A stretch of DNA of 64,000 nt from Phyllobacteriaceae bacterium UBA1940 (GCA_002336975.1 DDFA01000099.1:2393-66392); one strand, 5' to 3'; shown: positions 35,770 to 48,605, counted from the first letter of the stretch. Notes: generated by a model not told the origin, from the sequence alone. Numbers and translations: made by a program.

Positions 35770-36681
35770 TCAGAGGCTGCGGCGGCCGAAGGTTTTCGTC
35801 GGCATTGCATGGGGGTGGCCGATGCCGTCCGGCTGGCGCGGCTGGTGATGCGGCATCTGCGTCGCCTCGACCCGCCAGTCCCTGGCGAAACGCGTCGGCG
35901 CAAGCTGCGGGCGCTCGAGCGCAAACCCCTGGATCAGATCGACGCCGGCCTTTTCGGCCAGTCCGAGTTGCGCGCCGTCCTCGATGCCTTCGAACACGGT
36001 GACGATGCCCATCTGCTTGAATTTCGAGACCATCGTCGTCAGCAGCCCGACGCCCGAACCGGTCCGCATCAGCTGCAGCGTCCAGCCGGCGTCGAACTTG
36101 ACGATGTCGGGTCGCAACTCGTCGATCCGCCTGATGTCGGAATCGTCAGACCCGTAATCGTCGACGGCGATCCTGAAGCCGCGATCGCGCAGTTCGGCGA
36201 CGAACTCGAACAGCGCCGTCTCCGAAGAGGCCGGGTGCTCGATCATCTCGCAGACGATGCGGCTATGGTCGATGCCGGCCTCGTGCAGCACCAGCCGCAG
36301 GTCGCGCAACGCCATCTGGGTCAACTGCCGGTCGACGAACACCGATGGATCGAAATTGATGAAGATCATCGCCGCCGGGTCGAGAAAGCGCCCCGCGTTC
36401 AGAAGATGCAATGTGCGCGCCAGCGTCTCGACATGCATCCGCTGGTCGGCTGGGATCCTGGCGAAGAACTCGGCCGGCGCCACCGCCTGTCTGTCGCGGC
36501 TCGGGCGCAGCAGGCCCTCGAAGGCGACCATTTTCAGCTTGCCGTCGGCAAAGCCGAAGATCGGCTGGAATGCGCTGCGCAGCATGAACAGGCTCCACAC
36601 CCCGACAAATGTCCTGTCGGGCTGCTGGGAAATGTGGGCGAACAGGTCGCCACGCATATTCGCTGCACCGGTTTCCATCAT
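35770..36681 (-). CDS. EAL-domain protein (putative cyclic-di-GMP phosphodiesterase)
   Basis: This stand-alone 303-residue EAL protein reads FEGLLR (Glu55) in place of EALxR. INFDPS, CEMIEH, DDYG, KFD and FEGIED supply most of the metal-binding and catalytic positions, so activity is possible but the signature is atypical. There is no GGDEF or transmembrane domain. Two adjacent ATGs at the start lack a clear ribosome site. Confidence 0.78.
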   Translation of the reverse strand: MMETGAANMRGDLFAHISQQPDRTFVGVWSLFMLRSAFQPIFGFADGKLKMVAFEGLLRPSRDRQAVAPAEFFARIPADQRMHVETLARTLHLLNAGRFLDPAAMIFINFDPSVFVDRQLTQMALRDLRLVLHEAGIDHSRIVCEMIEHPASSETALFEFVAELRDRGFRIAVDDYGSDDSDIRRIDELRPDIVKFDAGWTLQLMRTGSGVGLLTTMVSKFKQMGIVTVFEGIEDGAQLGLAEKAGVDLIQGFALERPQLAPTRFARDWRVEATQMPHHQPRQPDGIGHPHAMPTKTFGRRSL

Positions 36682-36750
36682 CGCCGAAACGATGCCGCAG
36701 AAGCTTTTAGACTTCGTTAAGACCTTGACGACTTGCGCCGGGGCCCCTGA

Positions 36751-38010
<1,260 letters not shown>

Positions 38011-38033
38011 ATTTCAGCGTCCGCGAATGCGCG

Positions 38034-38060
38034 AGGGGCGGCGCTTGCGCCGCCCCTTTC
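38034..38060 (+). terminator. Intrinsic terminator of aatA
   Basis: An 11-bp stem, AGGGGCGGCGC/GCGCCGCCCCT, followed by TTTC lies 24 nt after the aatA stop. Confidence 0.75.
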
Positions 38061-38180
38061 AATATGCGCCGCGCCGGCCGCAGGGCAGTCCCTGAAATGG
38101 CGGCCGCTGGCCTTGCCCGACAGCGTTGACAGCCAGGCCGCGCGGCACTATCGCCGCGCAGCGTTTCCGGAGCTTCGCGC

Positions 38181-38438
38181 ATGAATTTCAACATCGAACT
38201 GATCGGCGCGGCGGCGGCCGTCATCACCTCGCTGTGCTGGGTGCCGCAGATGGTGAAGATGTTCCGCGAACGCCAGGCCGCCGGCGTATCGCTGATCGCC
38301 AACCTCGCCTTTGCCTCCGGCGTCGCGCTGTGGCTGGTCTACGGCGTCCTGATCGGCTCCTGGCCGCTGATCGGCGCCAATGTGGTGACGCTCGCCTGCG
38401 CCCTGTCGATCATCGCGCTCAAACTGCGTTACGGCTGA
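38181..38438 (+). CDS. SemiSWEET/PQ-loop transporter subunit
   Basis: This 85-residue three-helix membrane protein has the PQ-loop motif in CWVPQMVKM. SemiSWEETs dimerise to form small sugar facilitators. The length and helix spacing fit the family; the transported sugar is unknown. It stands alone between aatA and the frameshifted NIPSNAP gene. Confidence 0.8.
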   Translation: MNFNIELIGAAAAVITSLCWVPQMVKMFRERQAAGVSLIANLAFASGVALWLVYGVLIGSWPLIGANVVTLACALSIIALKLRYG

Positions 38439-38452
38439 GCGCCGCGACGCAG

Positions 38453-39084
38453 CTACCGCAGCGCCGACCGCGCCGTCGGCGCCAGCCTGAGAACCTGGAT
38501 CGGCTCGCCTGCCCCCGGAAGCGGCGCCGGCGCGCTCGACGCGCCGCGCTCGATCCCCACCAGCACCGTTTCGCCCTGACGGACCGGATGGCGGGGAAAA
38601 TTGTTCGGCGACGGATCGGTGACCAGGACGGCGACGGCGTCGGCAACCGATGTCCGGTAGGCTTTTGCCATCGCCTCGATCTGCGACGGCTCGCTTCGCC
38701 AGATCGTGACGGCGAAGCCGCTGCCTGCGGCAGGCGCTGCCCCGATCCCGTGGCGGCCGGCGGCGTCATGCGCCGGTCCGCTGTCCCGCCATGCCGGACG
38801 CAGCAGCAGCACGTCGTGCCACTCGGTCATCATCGCATTGGCCTTGTCCTTGTGCGCCGCCCAGCAGGGGCCGTCGTAGAAGGCGATGAGCGCCCTCGCC
38901 CGTGTTTCCACGTCGGAACAGGCGCGCATCCAGACATAGCGATCCGCGCAGTCGAGATCGCGGAACTGGCCGATCACCCGGATGCCGAGCTCTTCCTGGC
39001 TGTCGACAAAGTTGCGGTCGAAATAGGCGCGAAGTCATCCCGTCTGCCGGGAACCATGGTGTATTGGCGCAGTTCGTGGATCAT
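38453..39084 (-). pseudogene. NIPSNAP-family gene with a single-base frameshift
   Basis: An ATG at 39084 behind GGAGGGACAG begins MIHELRQYTMVPGRRDDFA, a NIPSNAP-type N-terminus. The rest of the domain (AYFDRNFVDSQEELGIRVIG and on through FYDGPCWAAHKDKAN) continues in another frame, and the span is 632 nt, one base short of a multiple of three. The break is near 39025-39030. Downstream codon use and the reading frame are intact, so this is either a recent mutation or a sequence error. NIPSNAP proteins have no settled function. Confidence 0.72.
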
Positions 39085-39211
39085 CTGTCCCTCCGTGCGC
39101 CGATCTTAGCCGCCTGCTCCTGACAACCCGCTGTCAGGACCGTCCGGCCGGTCCGGCCGCCGCCGCGACGACGCCCTTTCTTTCGCCGCGAACTCCACCC
39201 ATATTCCGACC

Positions 39212-42157
<2,946 letters not shown>

Positions 42158-42221
42158 AACCCGTCGCAACGCCGGCGCCGTTTGGCTTGCGCGAACGCGC
42201 CGGCTGGGCCATCAACGGCGG

Positions 42222-42824
42222 ATGGCGATGCGGCTGACAATCATTGGCGTTCTTGCGATCCTGGCGGCAGCGTCGCCCGCTCTTGCGCGGGACTGGAGCG
42301 CGACCGAAATCGTCAAACCTTACGCGATCAGCGGGTCGATCGGCATCGATCTCTACCGTTCCATCGGCGAGCGCGGGCCTGCGACCAGCAGCGGCTCGCG
42401 CGCCATCGCCCACACCACCTGGGACCTGAAATGGCGGCGCGACTACCGGCCTCAGCCCGACGGTTCGTGCAAGCTGGCCGCGGCAAAACCCTTCCTGACC
42501 ATTGCCTACACGCTGCCGAAAGCGTCTTCAAAACTCCCCGGCGCTGTCGCCGGCCATTGGACGACATTCATCGACGGCATCGCCGCGCATGAGAAGGTTC
42601 ATGGCGAGATGATCCGCGACATGGTCGACGAGGTGATCGCGACCACCGTCGGCCTGACGGTTCCCGACGATCGGCAATGCCGGAAAATCCGCAAACAGAT
42701 CGAGACGCCGCTGATCGCCGCCCGCGACGCCTACCGGGCCAGAAGCCGTGACTTCGACAGGCTGGAAATGAGCGAGGGCGGCAATGTCCACCGCCTCATT
42801 CTCGGTCTGGTAAACGGACAGTAG
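42222..42824 (+). CDS. DUF922-type secreted putative zinc protease
   Basis: This 200-residue exported protein has a signal peptide (LTIIGVLAILAAASPALA) and an HExxH zinc-binding motif (HEKVH), as in DUF922 metalloprotease-like proteins. Two alternative ATGs six bases apart are possible. It lies between uvrB and the convergent isomerase gene. The target is unknown. Confidence 0.72.
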   Translation: MAMRLTIIGVLAILAAASPALARDWSATEIVKPYAISGSIGIDLYRSIGERGPATSSGSRAIAHTTWDLKWRRDYRPQPDGSCKLAAAKPFLTIAYTLPKASSKLPGAVAGHWTTFIDGIAAHEKVHGEMIRDMVDEVIATTVGLTVPDDRQCRKIRKQIETPLIAARDAYRARSRDFDRLEMSEGGNVHRLILGLVNGQ

Positions 42825-42826
42825 TT

Positions 42827-43435
42827 TCAGCCGTCGCGCTGCCTCTCGATCTCGTATTCGACGTCCCTCAGCCTATCCTTGCCGAAGAACAGTTCGGCCC
42901 CGACCAGAAATGTCGGCACGCCGAAAGCGCCCTTGCCGAACGCCTCCTGCGTATTGGCGGCCAGCCGGTCCTTGATCGCCTGCTGCTGCGACGCCTCCAT
43001 CAGCCGTTCGGCCGGCAGGCCGGCTTCCGACAGGGTCGCCGCCAGCACCGCCGGATCGTCCAGTTTGCGCGGCTCTTCCCACATGAAGTGGAACATCGTC
43101 TCGACATAGGCCGGCAGGACGTTTTCGGCGTCCGCCGCGACCGCGCCGCGCATCAGCGCCAGCGTATTGACCGGGAAGAACGGGTTCATCCGGAACTGGC
43201 TCAACCTATGGCGCTTGACGAAGCGCGCCATCTCCAGATGTTCGTAGGCCAGTTTCTTCGGCACATCGGCGTAGGCGACGATCGGCGAGCGGTTGTTGGC
43301 AAGCTTGAACAGGCCGCCGAGCAGCACCGGAACATAGCTGAACCGAACGCCCGAGCGTTGCTCGACTTCAGGCAGCACCCGGTGCGCCAGATAGGCGTTC
43401 GGGCTGCCGAAATCGAAATAGAAGATCGGTGTCAT
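42827..43435 (-). CDS. 2-hydroxychromene-2-carboxylate isomerase/DsbA-family protein
   Basis: This 202-residue thioredoxin-fold protein of the kappa-class GST/HCCA-isomerase type has DFGSPNAYL, with Ser in place of the CxxC redox motif, and the cis-Pro region FGVPTFLV. GAGGAGA supports the start. It follows an SDR gene with only 10 nt between, so the two probably act together on an aromatic or carbonyl substrate; that is inference. Confidence 0.78.
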   Translation of the reverse strand: MTPIFYFDFGSPNAYLAHRVLPEVEQRSGVRFSYVPVLLGGLFKLANNRSPIVAYADVPKKLAYEHLEMARFVKRHRLSQFRMNPFFPVNTLALMRGAVAADAENVLPAYVETMFHFMWEEPRKLDDPAVLAATLSEAGLPAERLMEASQQQAIKDRLAANTQEAFGKGAFGVPTFLVGAELFFGKDRLRDVEYEIERQRDG

Positions 43436-43445
43436 GGGTCTCTCC

Positions 43446-44180
43446 TCACCAGGTCTCGCCATAGGGCCGCAGGTCCAGTTCATGGGTCCAGCCGTCGCGC
43501 GTCTGGTTGTGCAGCATCCAGTAGGAGCAGGCGATGGAGTCCGGCTCCATCAGTATGCCGGGCTCAGGGTCCGCATTGCCGGACCTGGCCGCAAACCGCT
43601 CGCGCACGAACGCCGTGTCGACGCCGGAGTCGATGACCAGATGCGCGACATGGATGTTTTTCGGCCCGAGTTCGCGCGCCATGGATTGGGCGGTCGCGCG
43701 AAGGCCGGCCTTGGCTGCCGCAAACGCCGCATACCCGCTGCCGCCGCGCATCGACGCCGTCGCGCCAGTGAAGAAGATCGAGCCGCGGGCGCGCGGCAAC
43801 ATCCGCCGCGCAGCCTCCCGTCCGGTCAGGAAGCCGGCATAGCAGGCCATCTCCCAGACTTTTCGGAACACGCGATCGGTCGTCTCGAGCAGCGGGAAAC
43901 TGACGTTGGCGCCGACATTGAAGATCACCGCCTCCAGCGGCGAACTCGCCTCGACGGCGTCGAGAAAGCCTGTAATCCCGTCTTCGCTGCGGGCATCGAG
44001 CGTATGGCCGGCAAAACGCCCGCCGCCGGCGGCGATTTCCTCCTCAAGTCCTTTCAATCTGTCGCCCTGGCGGCGGCCGCCATGAACGTCATAACCTTCG
44101 GCGGCGAAACGCCGCGCGATCGCCGCGCCGATAAAGTCGCCCGCCCCGACAATCGCGACGCTGGCGTTCCGCTTCTGCAT
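43446..44180 (-). CDS. SDR-family protein lacking the catalytic tyrosine
   Basis: This 244-residue short-chain dehydrogenase-like protein has an incomplete glycine-rich motif (VGAGDFIG) and, in place of the YxxxK motif, Phe153 with Lys157 (FAAAK). This matches the subgroup sometimes called SDR_c10, in which the catalytic Tyr is Phe. Activity is thus uncertain. It starts at ATG 44180 (GGAGG upstream) and is cotranscribed with the isomerase gene. A divergent HxlR regulator probably controls both. Confidence 0.8.
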   Translation of the reverse strand: MQKRNASVAIVGAGDFIGAAIARRFAAEGYDVHGGRRQGDRLKGLEEEIAAGGGRFAGHTLDARSEDGITGFLDAVEASSPLEAVIFNVGANVSFPLLETTDRVFRKVWEMACYAGFLTGREAARRMLPRARGSIFFTGATASMRGGSGYAAFAAAKAGLRATAQSMARELGPKNIHVAHLVIDSGVDTAFVRERFAARSGNADPEPGILMEPDSIACSYWMLHNQTRDGWTHELDLRPYGETW

Positions 44181-44202
44181 GGCTGCCTCCAAGTTCACTT
44201 TT

Positions 44203-44218
44203 AAGACTGATAAGTCTT
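44203..44218. promoter_or_regulatory. HxlR-family operator
   Basis: AAGACT-GATA-AGTCTT is an inverted repeat in the 71-nt gap between the divergent SDR and HxlR genes and is flanked by A/T-rich sequence. It is the best operator candidate there. Confidence 0.55.
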
Positions 44219-44251
44219 GAAATGGAACTTTGTCAATGGCATAAAACGGAC

Positions 44252-44725
44252 ATGCGCTGGAATGACCTTGCCGCCGAAGATTGTTCGCTTGCCCGTTCGC
44301 TCGCCGTCATCGGCGACCGCTGGACGCTGCTGGTGCTGAGGGAGGCGTTCTTGAGGGTGCGGCGATTTGAGGATTTTCAGGACCGGCTGGGGATCGCCCG
44401 CCGCGTGCTGACGGAAAGGCTGGCGGGCCTGGTCGCCGACGGCGTGCTGGACAAGGTTGTCTATCAGCAGCGTCCGCTGCGCCACGAATATAGGCTGACC
44501 GAAAAGGGCCTGGCGCTCTACCCGGTGATCCTGTCGCTGGTCCACTGGGGCGACCGCTATTATGCCGGCGAAGCCGGGCCTCCGGTGCTCTACCGGCACA
44601 AGACCTGCGGCCACGATTTCCATTCGGTCTTGACGTGCTCCGAATGCGGCGAACCGGTCGACGCGAGAAACGTCGCCCTGCATGGCCGCGGGGTCGACAG
44701 GCGCGTCGGCGGCGAATCGCGCTAG
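44252..44725 (+). CDS. HxlR-family transcriptional regulator
   Basis: This 157-residue regulator has the HxlR winged helix (CSLARSLAVIGDRWTLLVLREAFL) and a C-terminal extension with a CG/CSEC cysteine pattern that could bind a metal. HxlR proteins respond to reactive carbonyls, quinones or thiols. The start at 44252 (residues MRWNDLAAED) avoids the operator; an ATG at 44222 would begin right beside it. It is divergent from the SDR/isomerase pair. Confidence 0.8.
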   Translation: MRWNDLAAEDCSLARSLAVIGDRWTLLVLREAFLRVRRFEDFQDRLGIARRVLTERLAGLVADGVLDKVVYQQRPLRHEYRLTEKGLALYPVILSLVHWGDRYYAGEAGPPVLYRHKTCGHDFHSVLTCSECGEPVDARNVALHGRGVDRRVGGESR

Positions 44726-44746
44726 GACTGCCTTGGGGAGCGGTCA

Positions 44747-45934
44747 TTGAAGCAGATGCGGCACGATCCGGCCATCGGGCCGATTTGGGAGTTCGACGAC
44801 TTCGGTCGCCCCACCGAAATCGTCGAACGCGACGGCCTGACCTATTTCGTCAACGAGTTCTGGACGGCGCGTCAGCGCCAGTCGTCGAAACTGCACGAGA
44901 TCTCCTACCGCGCCTGCTTCAAGGCCGAACTGCCCCGCTTCTTCATTGAACGCCTGACCGCGCCCGACGACCTTGTCCACGACCCCTTCATGGGTCGCGG
45001 CACCACCCCGCTCGAAGCGGCGCTGCTTGGCCGCCGTGCAGCCGGCAACGACGTCAACCCGCTGTCGGCGATGCTGTTGCAGCCGCGGCTCGACCCGCCG
45101 ACGCTAGACGAGGTGGCGGCGAAGCTCGCCGAAATCGACCTTGGCGCAAATGCCGAGACCGACCCCGACCTGAGCGTTTTCTTTCACCCGAAAACTCTGC
45201 GACAGATTGCGGCGCTGCGCGCCTGGCTGATCGGCCAGGGAGATCGCCTCGACCGCGCCGGCCGCTGGATCCGCATGGTCGCGCTCAACCGCCTGACCGG
45301 TCATTCGAGCGGCTTCTTCTCCGTCTACACGCTGCCGCCCAACCAGGCCGTCTCGGTCCAGTCGCAGCGGCGCATCAACCAGCAGCGCGGCCAGACGCCG
45401 CCGGAGCGGGACGTCCCCGGCCTCATCCTGCGCAAGTCGCGGCTGATGCTGCGGGACAGACCGCCGCAATTTGCCGGCCAGACGATCCTAACCACGGGAT
45501 CGGCGGCGAAAACGCCGTCCCTGCAAACCGCGTCGGTCGCCCTCGTCGTCACCTCGCCGCCCTTCCTCGACATTGTCGACTACGCCGCCGACAACTGGCT
45601 GCGCTGCTGGTTCGCCGGCATTGATCCCTCATCGGTGGCGATCGACAGGCACCGCACCGTCGCCGAGTGGACCGCCTTCGTGCGCCGCGCGCTCGCCGAA
45701 CTTGCGCGCGTCGTGCGGCCCGGCGGACACATCGCCTTCGAGGTCGGCGAGGTGCGCAACGGCAAGGTGCTGCTGGAAAAACATGTCGCCGAAGCCGCGC
45801 TGAACCTGCCGCTCGACCCGCTCGGCGTGCTCATCAACCAGCAGCAATTTACCAAGACGGCTAACGTCTGGGGCGTCGGCAACAATGCCCGCGGCACGAA
45901 TACCAACCGCATCTGCCTGTTCAGACGACAATAG
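44747..45934 (+). CDS. Orphan DNA methyltransferase (N4-cytosine/N6-adenine type)
   Basis: This 395-residue enzyme has the AdoMet motif DPFMGRGTTPLEAALLG (FxGxGT at 81-86) and a catalytic TSPPF (269-273) about 185 residues later, the motif order I then IV. The intervening region could recognise the target. No restriction enzyme lies nearby and the motifs are not those of the cell-cycle enzyme CcrM. TTG 44747 follows GGGGAG; an ATG nine bases later is the alternative. Confidence 0.78.
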   Translation: MKQMRHDPAIGPIWEFDDFGRPTEIVERDGLTYFVNEFWTARQRQSSKLHEISYRACFKAELPRFFIERLTAPDDLVHDPFMGRGTTPLEAALLGRRAAGNDVNPLSAMLLQPRLDPPTLDEVAAKLAEIDLGANAETDPDLSVFFHPKTLRQIAALRAWLIGQGDRLDRAGRWIRMVALNRLTGHSSGFFSVYTLPPNQAVSVQSQRRINQQRGQTPPERDVPGLILRKSRLMLRDRPPQFAGQTILTTGSAAKTPSLQTASVALVVTSPPFLDIVDYAADNWLRCWFAGIDPSSVAIDRHRTVAEWTAFVRRALAELARVVRPGGHIAFEVGEVRNGKVLLEKHVAEAALNLPLDPLGVLINQQQFTKTANVWGVGNNARGTNTNRICLFRRQ

Positions 45935-46122
45935 ACTTGTCGCTTCTACTTGCCGCCGAGACTGCGACATCTTGTCATTTCGGGCCTCATCTGCCATAGT
46001 TTGGGTGCTCGGGCCTGAATGACCCGGAGACTGGACGCGACGTGACGACCTTTCCCCGACCATGACGACGATCCGACACAGCGCGCCGAGAGGCGCATCA
46101 TTTGGGGAAAAGGAGCTCCCTC

Positions 46123-46335
46123 TTGTCTCAGACTGGCACTGTCAAATTCTTTAACGCAACCAAGGGCTTCGGCTTCATCACACCGGACGGCGGCGCGAAG
46201 GACGTCTTCGTGCACGTTTCGGCGCTCGAGCGTTCCGGCATGCACTCGCTGGTCGACGGCCAGAAGGTCAGCTTCGACGTCGAGCCGGACCGCATGGGCA
46301 AGGGCCCGAAGGCGGTGAATCTTCGTCCGGCCTGA
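46123..46335 (+). CDS. Cold-shock domain protein
   Basis: This 70-residue OB-fold protein has RNP1 KGFGFIT and RNP2 VFVHV. TTG start behind AAGGAG (7-nt spacing). It is closer to the protein at 47234 (shared C-terminus [10 protein letters not shown] type) than to the one at 26432. It ends in a strong terminator. Confidence 0.88.
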   Translation: MSQTGTVKFFNATKGFGFITPDGGAKDVFVHVSALERSGMHSLVDGQKVSFDVEPDRMGKGPKAVNLRPA

Positions 46336-46361
46336 TCGATCAGGACTACATCTAATCGAAG

Positions 46362-46393
46362 CGGCGCGCGATTCGATCGCGCGCCGTTTTTTT
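46362..46393 (+). terminator. Intrinsic terminator of the cold-shock gene
   Basis: A 10-bp perfect stem CGGCGCGCGA/TCGCGCGCCG with a 5-nt loop is followed by seven T residues. Confidence 0.88.
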
Positions 46394-46545
46394 CGCCCGG
46401 CGCCTGCGCTGCGGATCGGTCGAACCTTGCCCGCCAAACTTTCGAACGCTCTTTCAGGAACCGATCGGGCGTGACATGATTACTTTGCAGGATGGGACGT
46501 GAACGCAAACGCCGGCGACGGCCCAGCAAGGAAAGGGAACACAAC

Positions 46546-46959
46546 ATGCGCTTGTTGAACACACTTGCCGCAGCGACGCTGTCTCTCGCTTCGGCGATCA
46601 CATTGCCCAGTTTTGCAGCGCCGATGTCGTCGCCAAACGGCGGCGAAACCCTGGTGATCCAGGTGCAAGGCTGTCACCGCGATGTGGAACGCCACTATGT
46701 CCCCGAATTCGGACGCCGGGCGTGGCATTACCACCGTGGACGCAGTTGCCGGCCGGTTCACGTCGCCAGCCCGACGCCGGGCCCCGGCCCAGGGCCGCGC
46801 GATTGCCATCGCAACGCCGAGCGCCATTACGTGCCCGGTTACGGTCGCATCCTGCACCGTCACCGCCGCGATTGCAGCATTCGCATCCTGCGTCCGCACG
46901 ATCGGTTCCGCGACGACTATTGCGTCCGCATCGGGCCGCTCATCTATTGCGAGAACTGA
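46546..46959 (+). CDS. Secreted His/Cys-rich protein with an internal repeat
   Basis: This 137-residue exported protein has a signal peptide (MRLLNTLAAATLSLASAITL...). The mature part carries two copies of a motif of the form CHRxxERHYVPxxGR...HxHRxxC (Cys43-Cys68 and Cys87-Cys110) joined by a Pro/Gly linker, then a third Cys pair. The pattern suggests metal or disulfide binding. No family is recognised. Confidence 0.7.
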   Translation: MRLLNTLAAATLSLASAITLPSFAAPMSSPNGGETLVIQVQGCHRDVERHYVPEFGRRAWHYHRGRSCRPVHVASPTPGPGPGPRDCHRNAERHYVPGYGRILHRHRRDCSIRILRPHDRFRDDYCVRIGPLIYCEN

Positions 46960-47233
46960 GGTTTTGGCGGAGCGGCCGGCGGCCGCTCCGCCGGTCCCGT
47001 GACGACCCAAACTTTTGCTTGCTCGAAAGCCGGTTTTTGATGAAGATTGCCGCTTCGGGTGGTTGCCGGCCCGGAGACGGATGATTTTGGCCATGCGCAG
47101 GCATGGTAGATCGTGAATAGAGAGCCGGGCTACGGCTCCGCCGCGATTGCGCGAGACGCTTCTCCTCCAGTGACAGACCCGGTGCGTCGCCTGTGCGGCG
47201 GCACAGCGAGCGTGTGGATACAGGGAGCATTCC
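46960..47233. other. Non-coding leader region of the third cold-shock gene
   Basis: No credible gene is visible. The stretch immediately after 46960 contains GC-rich inverted repeats (GCGGAGCGGCCGGCGGCCGCTCCGC), probably the terminator of the preceding gene. The remainder may be the long 5' leader usual for cold-shock mRNAs. Confidence 0.4.
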
Positions 47234-47449
47234 ATGGGTCAGATGACCGGGACCGTAAAATTCTTCAACCATGCCAAAGGATTTGGCTTCATCACGCCCG
47301 ATGGCGGGGCAAAGGACGTCTTTGTCCACATCTCGGCCGTCCAGGCCTCCGGCTTGCCCGGACTTGAGGACGGCCAGAAGGTCTCGTTCGACACCGAGCC
47401 CGACAAGCGCGGCAAAGGGCCGAAAGCGGTCAATCTGACGATCGGTTGA
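47234..47449 (+). CDS. Cold-shock domain protein
   Basis: This 71-residue protein has RNP1 KGFGFIT and RNP2 VFVHI. GGGAG lies 6 nt before the ATG. It is the third of three cold-shock proteins in the window and nearly a paralogue of the one about 1 kb upstream. Confidence 0.88.
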   Translation: MGQMTGTVKFFNHAKGFGFITPDGGAKDVFVHISAVQASGLPGLEDGQKVSFDTEPDKRGKGPKAVNLTIG

Positions 47450-47497
47450 GCCCGAGCGCCGGGACTTGGCGGAACGCCGCCTGATCGGTCTGGCAAA

Positions 47498-47520
47498 CCG
47501 GTGAACGACCCGTTCACCGG
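47498..47520 (+). terminator. Hairpin after the cold-shock gene
   Basis: A perfect 10-bp stem CCGGTGAACG/CGTTCACCGG with a 3-nt loop has no T-run, so it may be a weak terminator or a stabiliser. Confidence 0.45.
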
Positions 47521-47567
47521 CCATTCAGGCGTGTCCGTCTAAAACTCCCGAACGGTAACGCATCGGG

Positions 47568-47867
47568 ATGCCTGTCATGTCGGTTACGAAAATTTCAGCC
47601 GCAATCGCGGTCGCCGCGAGCCTGGCCGTCGCATCGTTCGGCGTCGCGCCCGCAGCGGCCGGTCAGGTCGCGCCATTCGGCGCGCCGCAGCGCCCGACGC
47701 CCGCCGTTTCAGGTCCGACTGGATTGGCGGCGACGCTTGCTGCAATCGTCGAGGCCGAACTTGCAGCCAAGGAACTCAAGGCGCAGGCGACGGCCAACCC
47801 GTTCCTCAAGCCGCGGCCGCGGCCCAATCGCGAGCACGTCGCGACTGCCAGAGTCCCCGGCGGCTGA
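47568..47867 (+). CDS. Hypothetical secreted protein (99 aa)
   Basis: A signal peptide (ISAAIAVAASLAVASFGVAPAAA) precedes a Pro/Ala-rich mature part with an amphipathic helix (LAATLAAIVEAELAAKELKAQA). No cysteines and no recognised family. Alternative starts at 47568 or 47577. It converges on the MBL-fold gene with four nucleotides between stops. Confidence 0.6.
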   Translation: MPVMSVTKISAAIAVAASLAVASFGVAPAAAGQVAPFGAPQRPTPAVSGPTGLAATLAAIVEAELAAKELKAQATANPFLKPRPRPNREHVATARVPGG

Positions 47868-47871
47868 ACCT

Positions 47872-48513
47872 CTATTTCAGGAACGGATTGGACCGGCGTT
47901 CGTCGCCGAACCGGCTTCCGGGCCCATGTCCGCAGATGAAGCCGACATCGTCCCCTAGTGGCAGCAGCTTGTCCTTGATCGATCGGATCAGCGCTTGGTG
48001 GTCGCCGCCGGGCAGATCCGTGCGGCCGACCGACCCGTTGAACAAGACGTCTCCGACATGGGCGAACCGCGCCGCATCGTTGAAGTAGACGACATGGCCG
48101 GGCGCATGGCCGGGGCAATGCAGCACCTGGAAGACATGGTCGCCGAACGAGACCGTGTCGCCGTCGTTGAGAAACCGGTCGGGTGTGCAGTTGCGCACGC
48201 CGCCGGGGAGGCCGAAGCGAAGCGCCTGGTTTTCGAGATTGTCGAGCAGCGGCTTGTCGTCGGCATGCGGCCCGATGATGTCGACGCTGAGCCGCTCCTT
48301 CAGCTCCATCGCCCCGCCCGCATGGTCGATATGGCCGTGGGTCAGCCAGATCGCCCCGATCTTGAAGCCATTGTCGGCGATCGCCTTTTCCAGCATGTCG
48401 ACATCGCCGCCCGGATCGACGATCACGCCCGACTTGTCGTCGTCGTCATAGAGGATCGTGCAGTTCTGCTGGAATGGCGTGACCTGGATGATGCCGGCGT
48501 TGAGACGACCCAT
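47872..48513 (-). CDS. Metallo-beta-lactamase fold hydrolase (glyoxalase II-like, YcbL type)
   Basis: This 213-residue cytosolic hydrolase has the zinc-binding THGHIDH motif, and further ligands in HCPGHAPGH and GDVLF. The length is shorter than classical GloB (about 250), matching the YcbL group that hydrolyses S-lactoylglutathione-type thioesters. Single gene. Confidence 0.82.
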   Translation of the reverse strand: MGRLNAGIIQVTPFQQNCTILYDDDDKSGVIVDPGGDVDMLEKAIADNGFKIGAIWLTHGHIDHAGGAMELKERLSVDIIGPHADDKPLLDNLENQALRFGLPGGVRNCTPDRFLNDGDTVSFGDHVFQVLHCPGHAPGHVVYFNDAARFAHVGDVLFNGSVGRTDLPGGDHQALIRSIKDKLLPLGDDVGFICGHGPGSRFGDERRSNPFLK

Positions 48514-48605
48514 TGCGAATGTCCTGTCTGTCAGTTTTTCCGAAGATAGGCAGCGGGCGGCCTCTTTCCAGCCGGGACCAACGTTTGTCGAACCCTCGAA
48601 AAGGA

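Noticed and set aside
39085-39211. Possible LexA/SOS box upstream of uvrB
   Set aside because: No GTTC-N7-GTTC or close variant could be found by eye.
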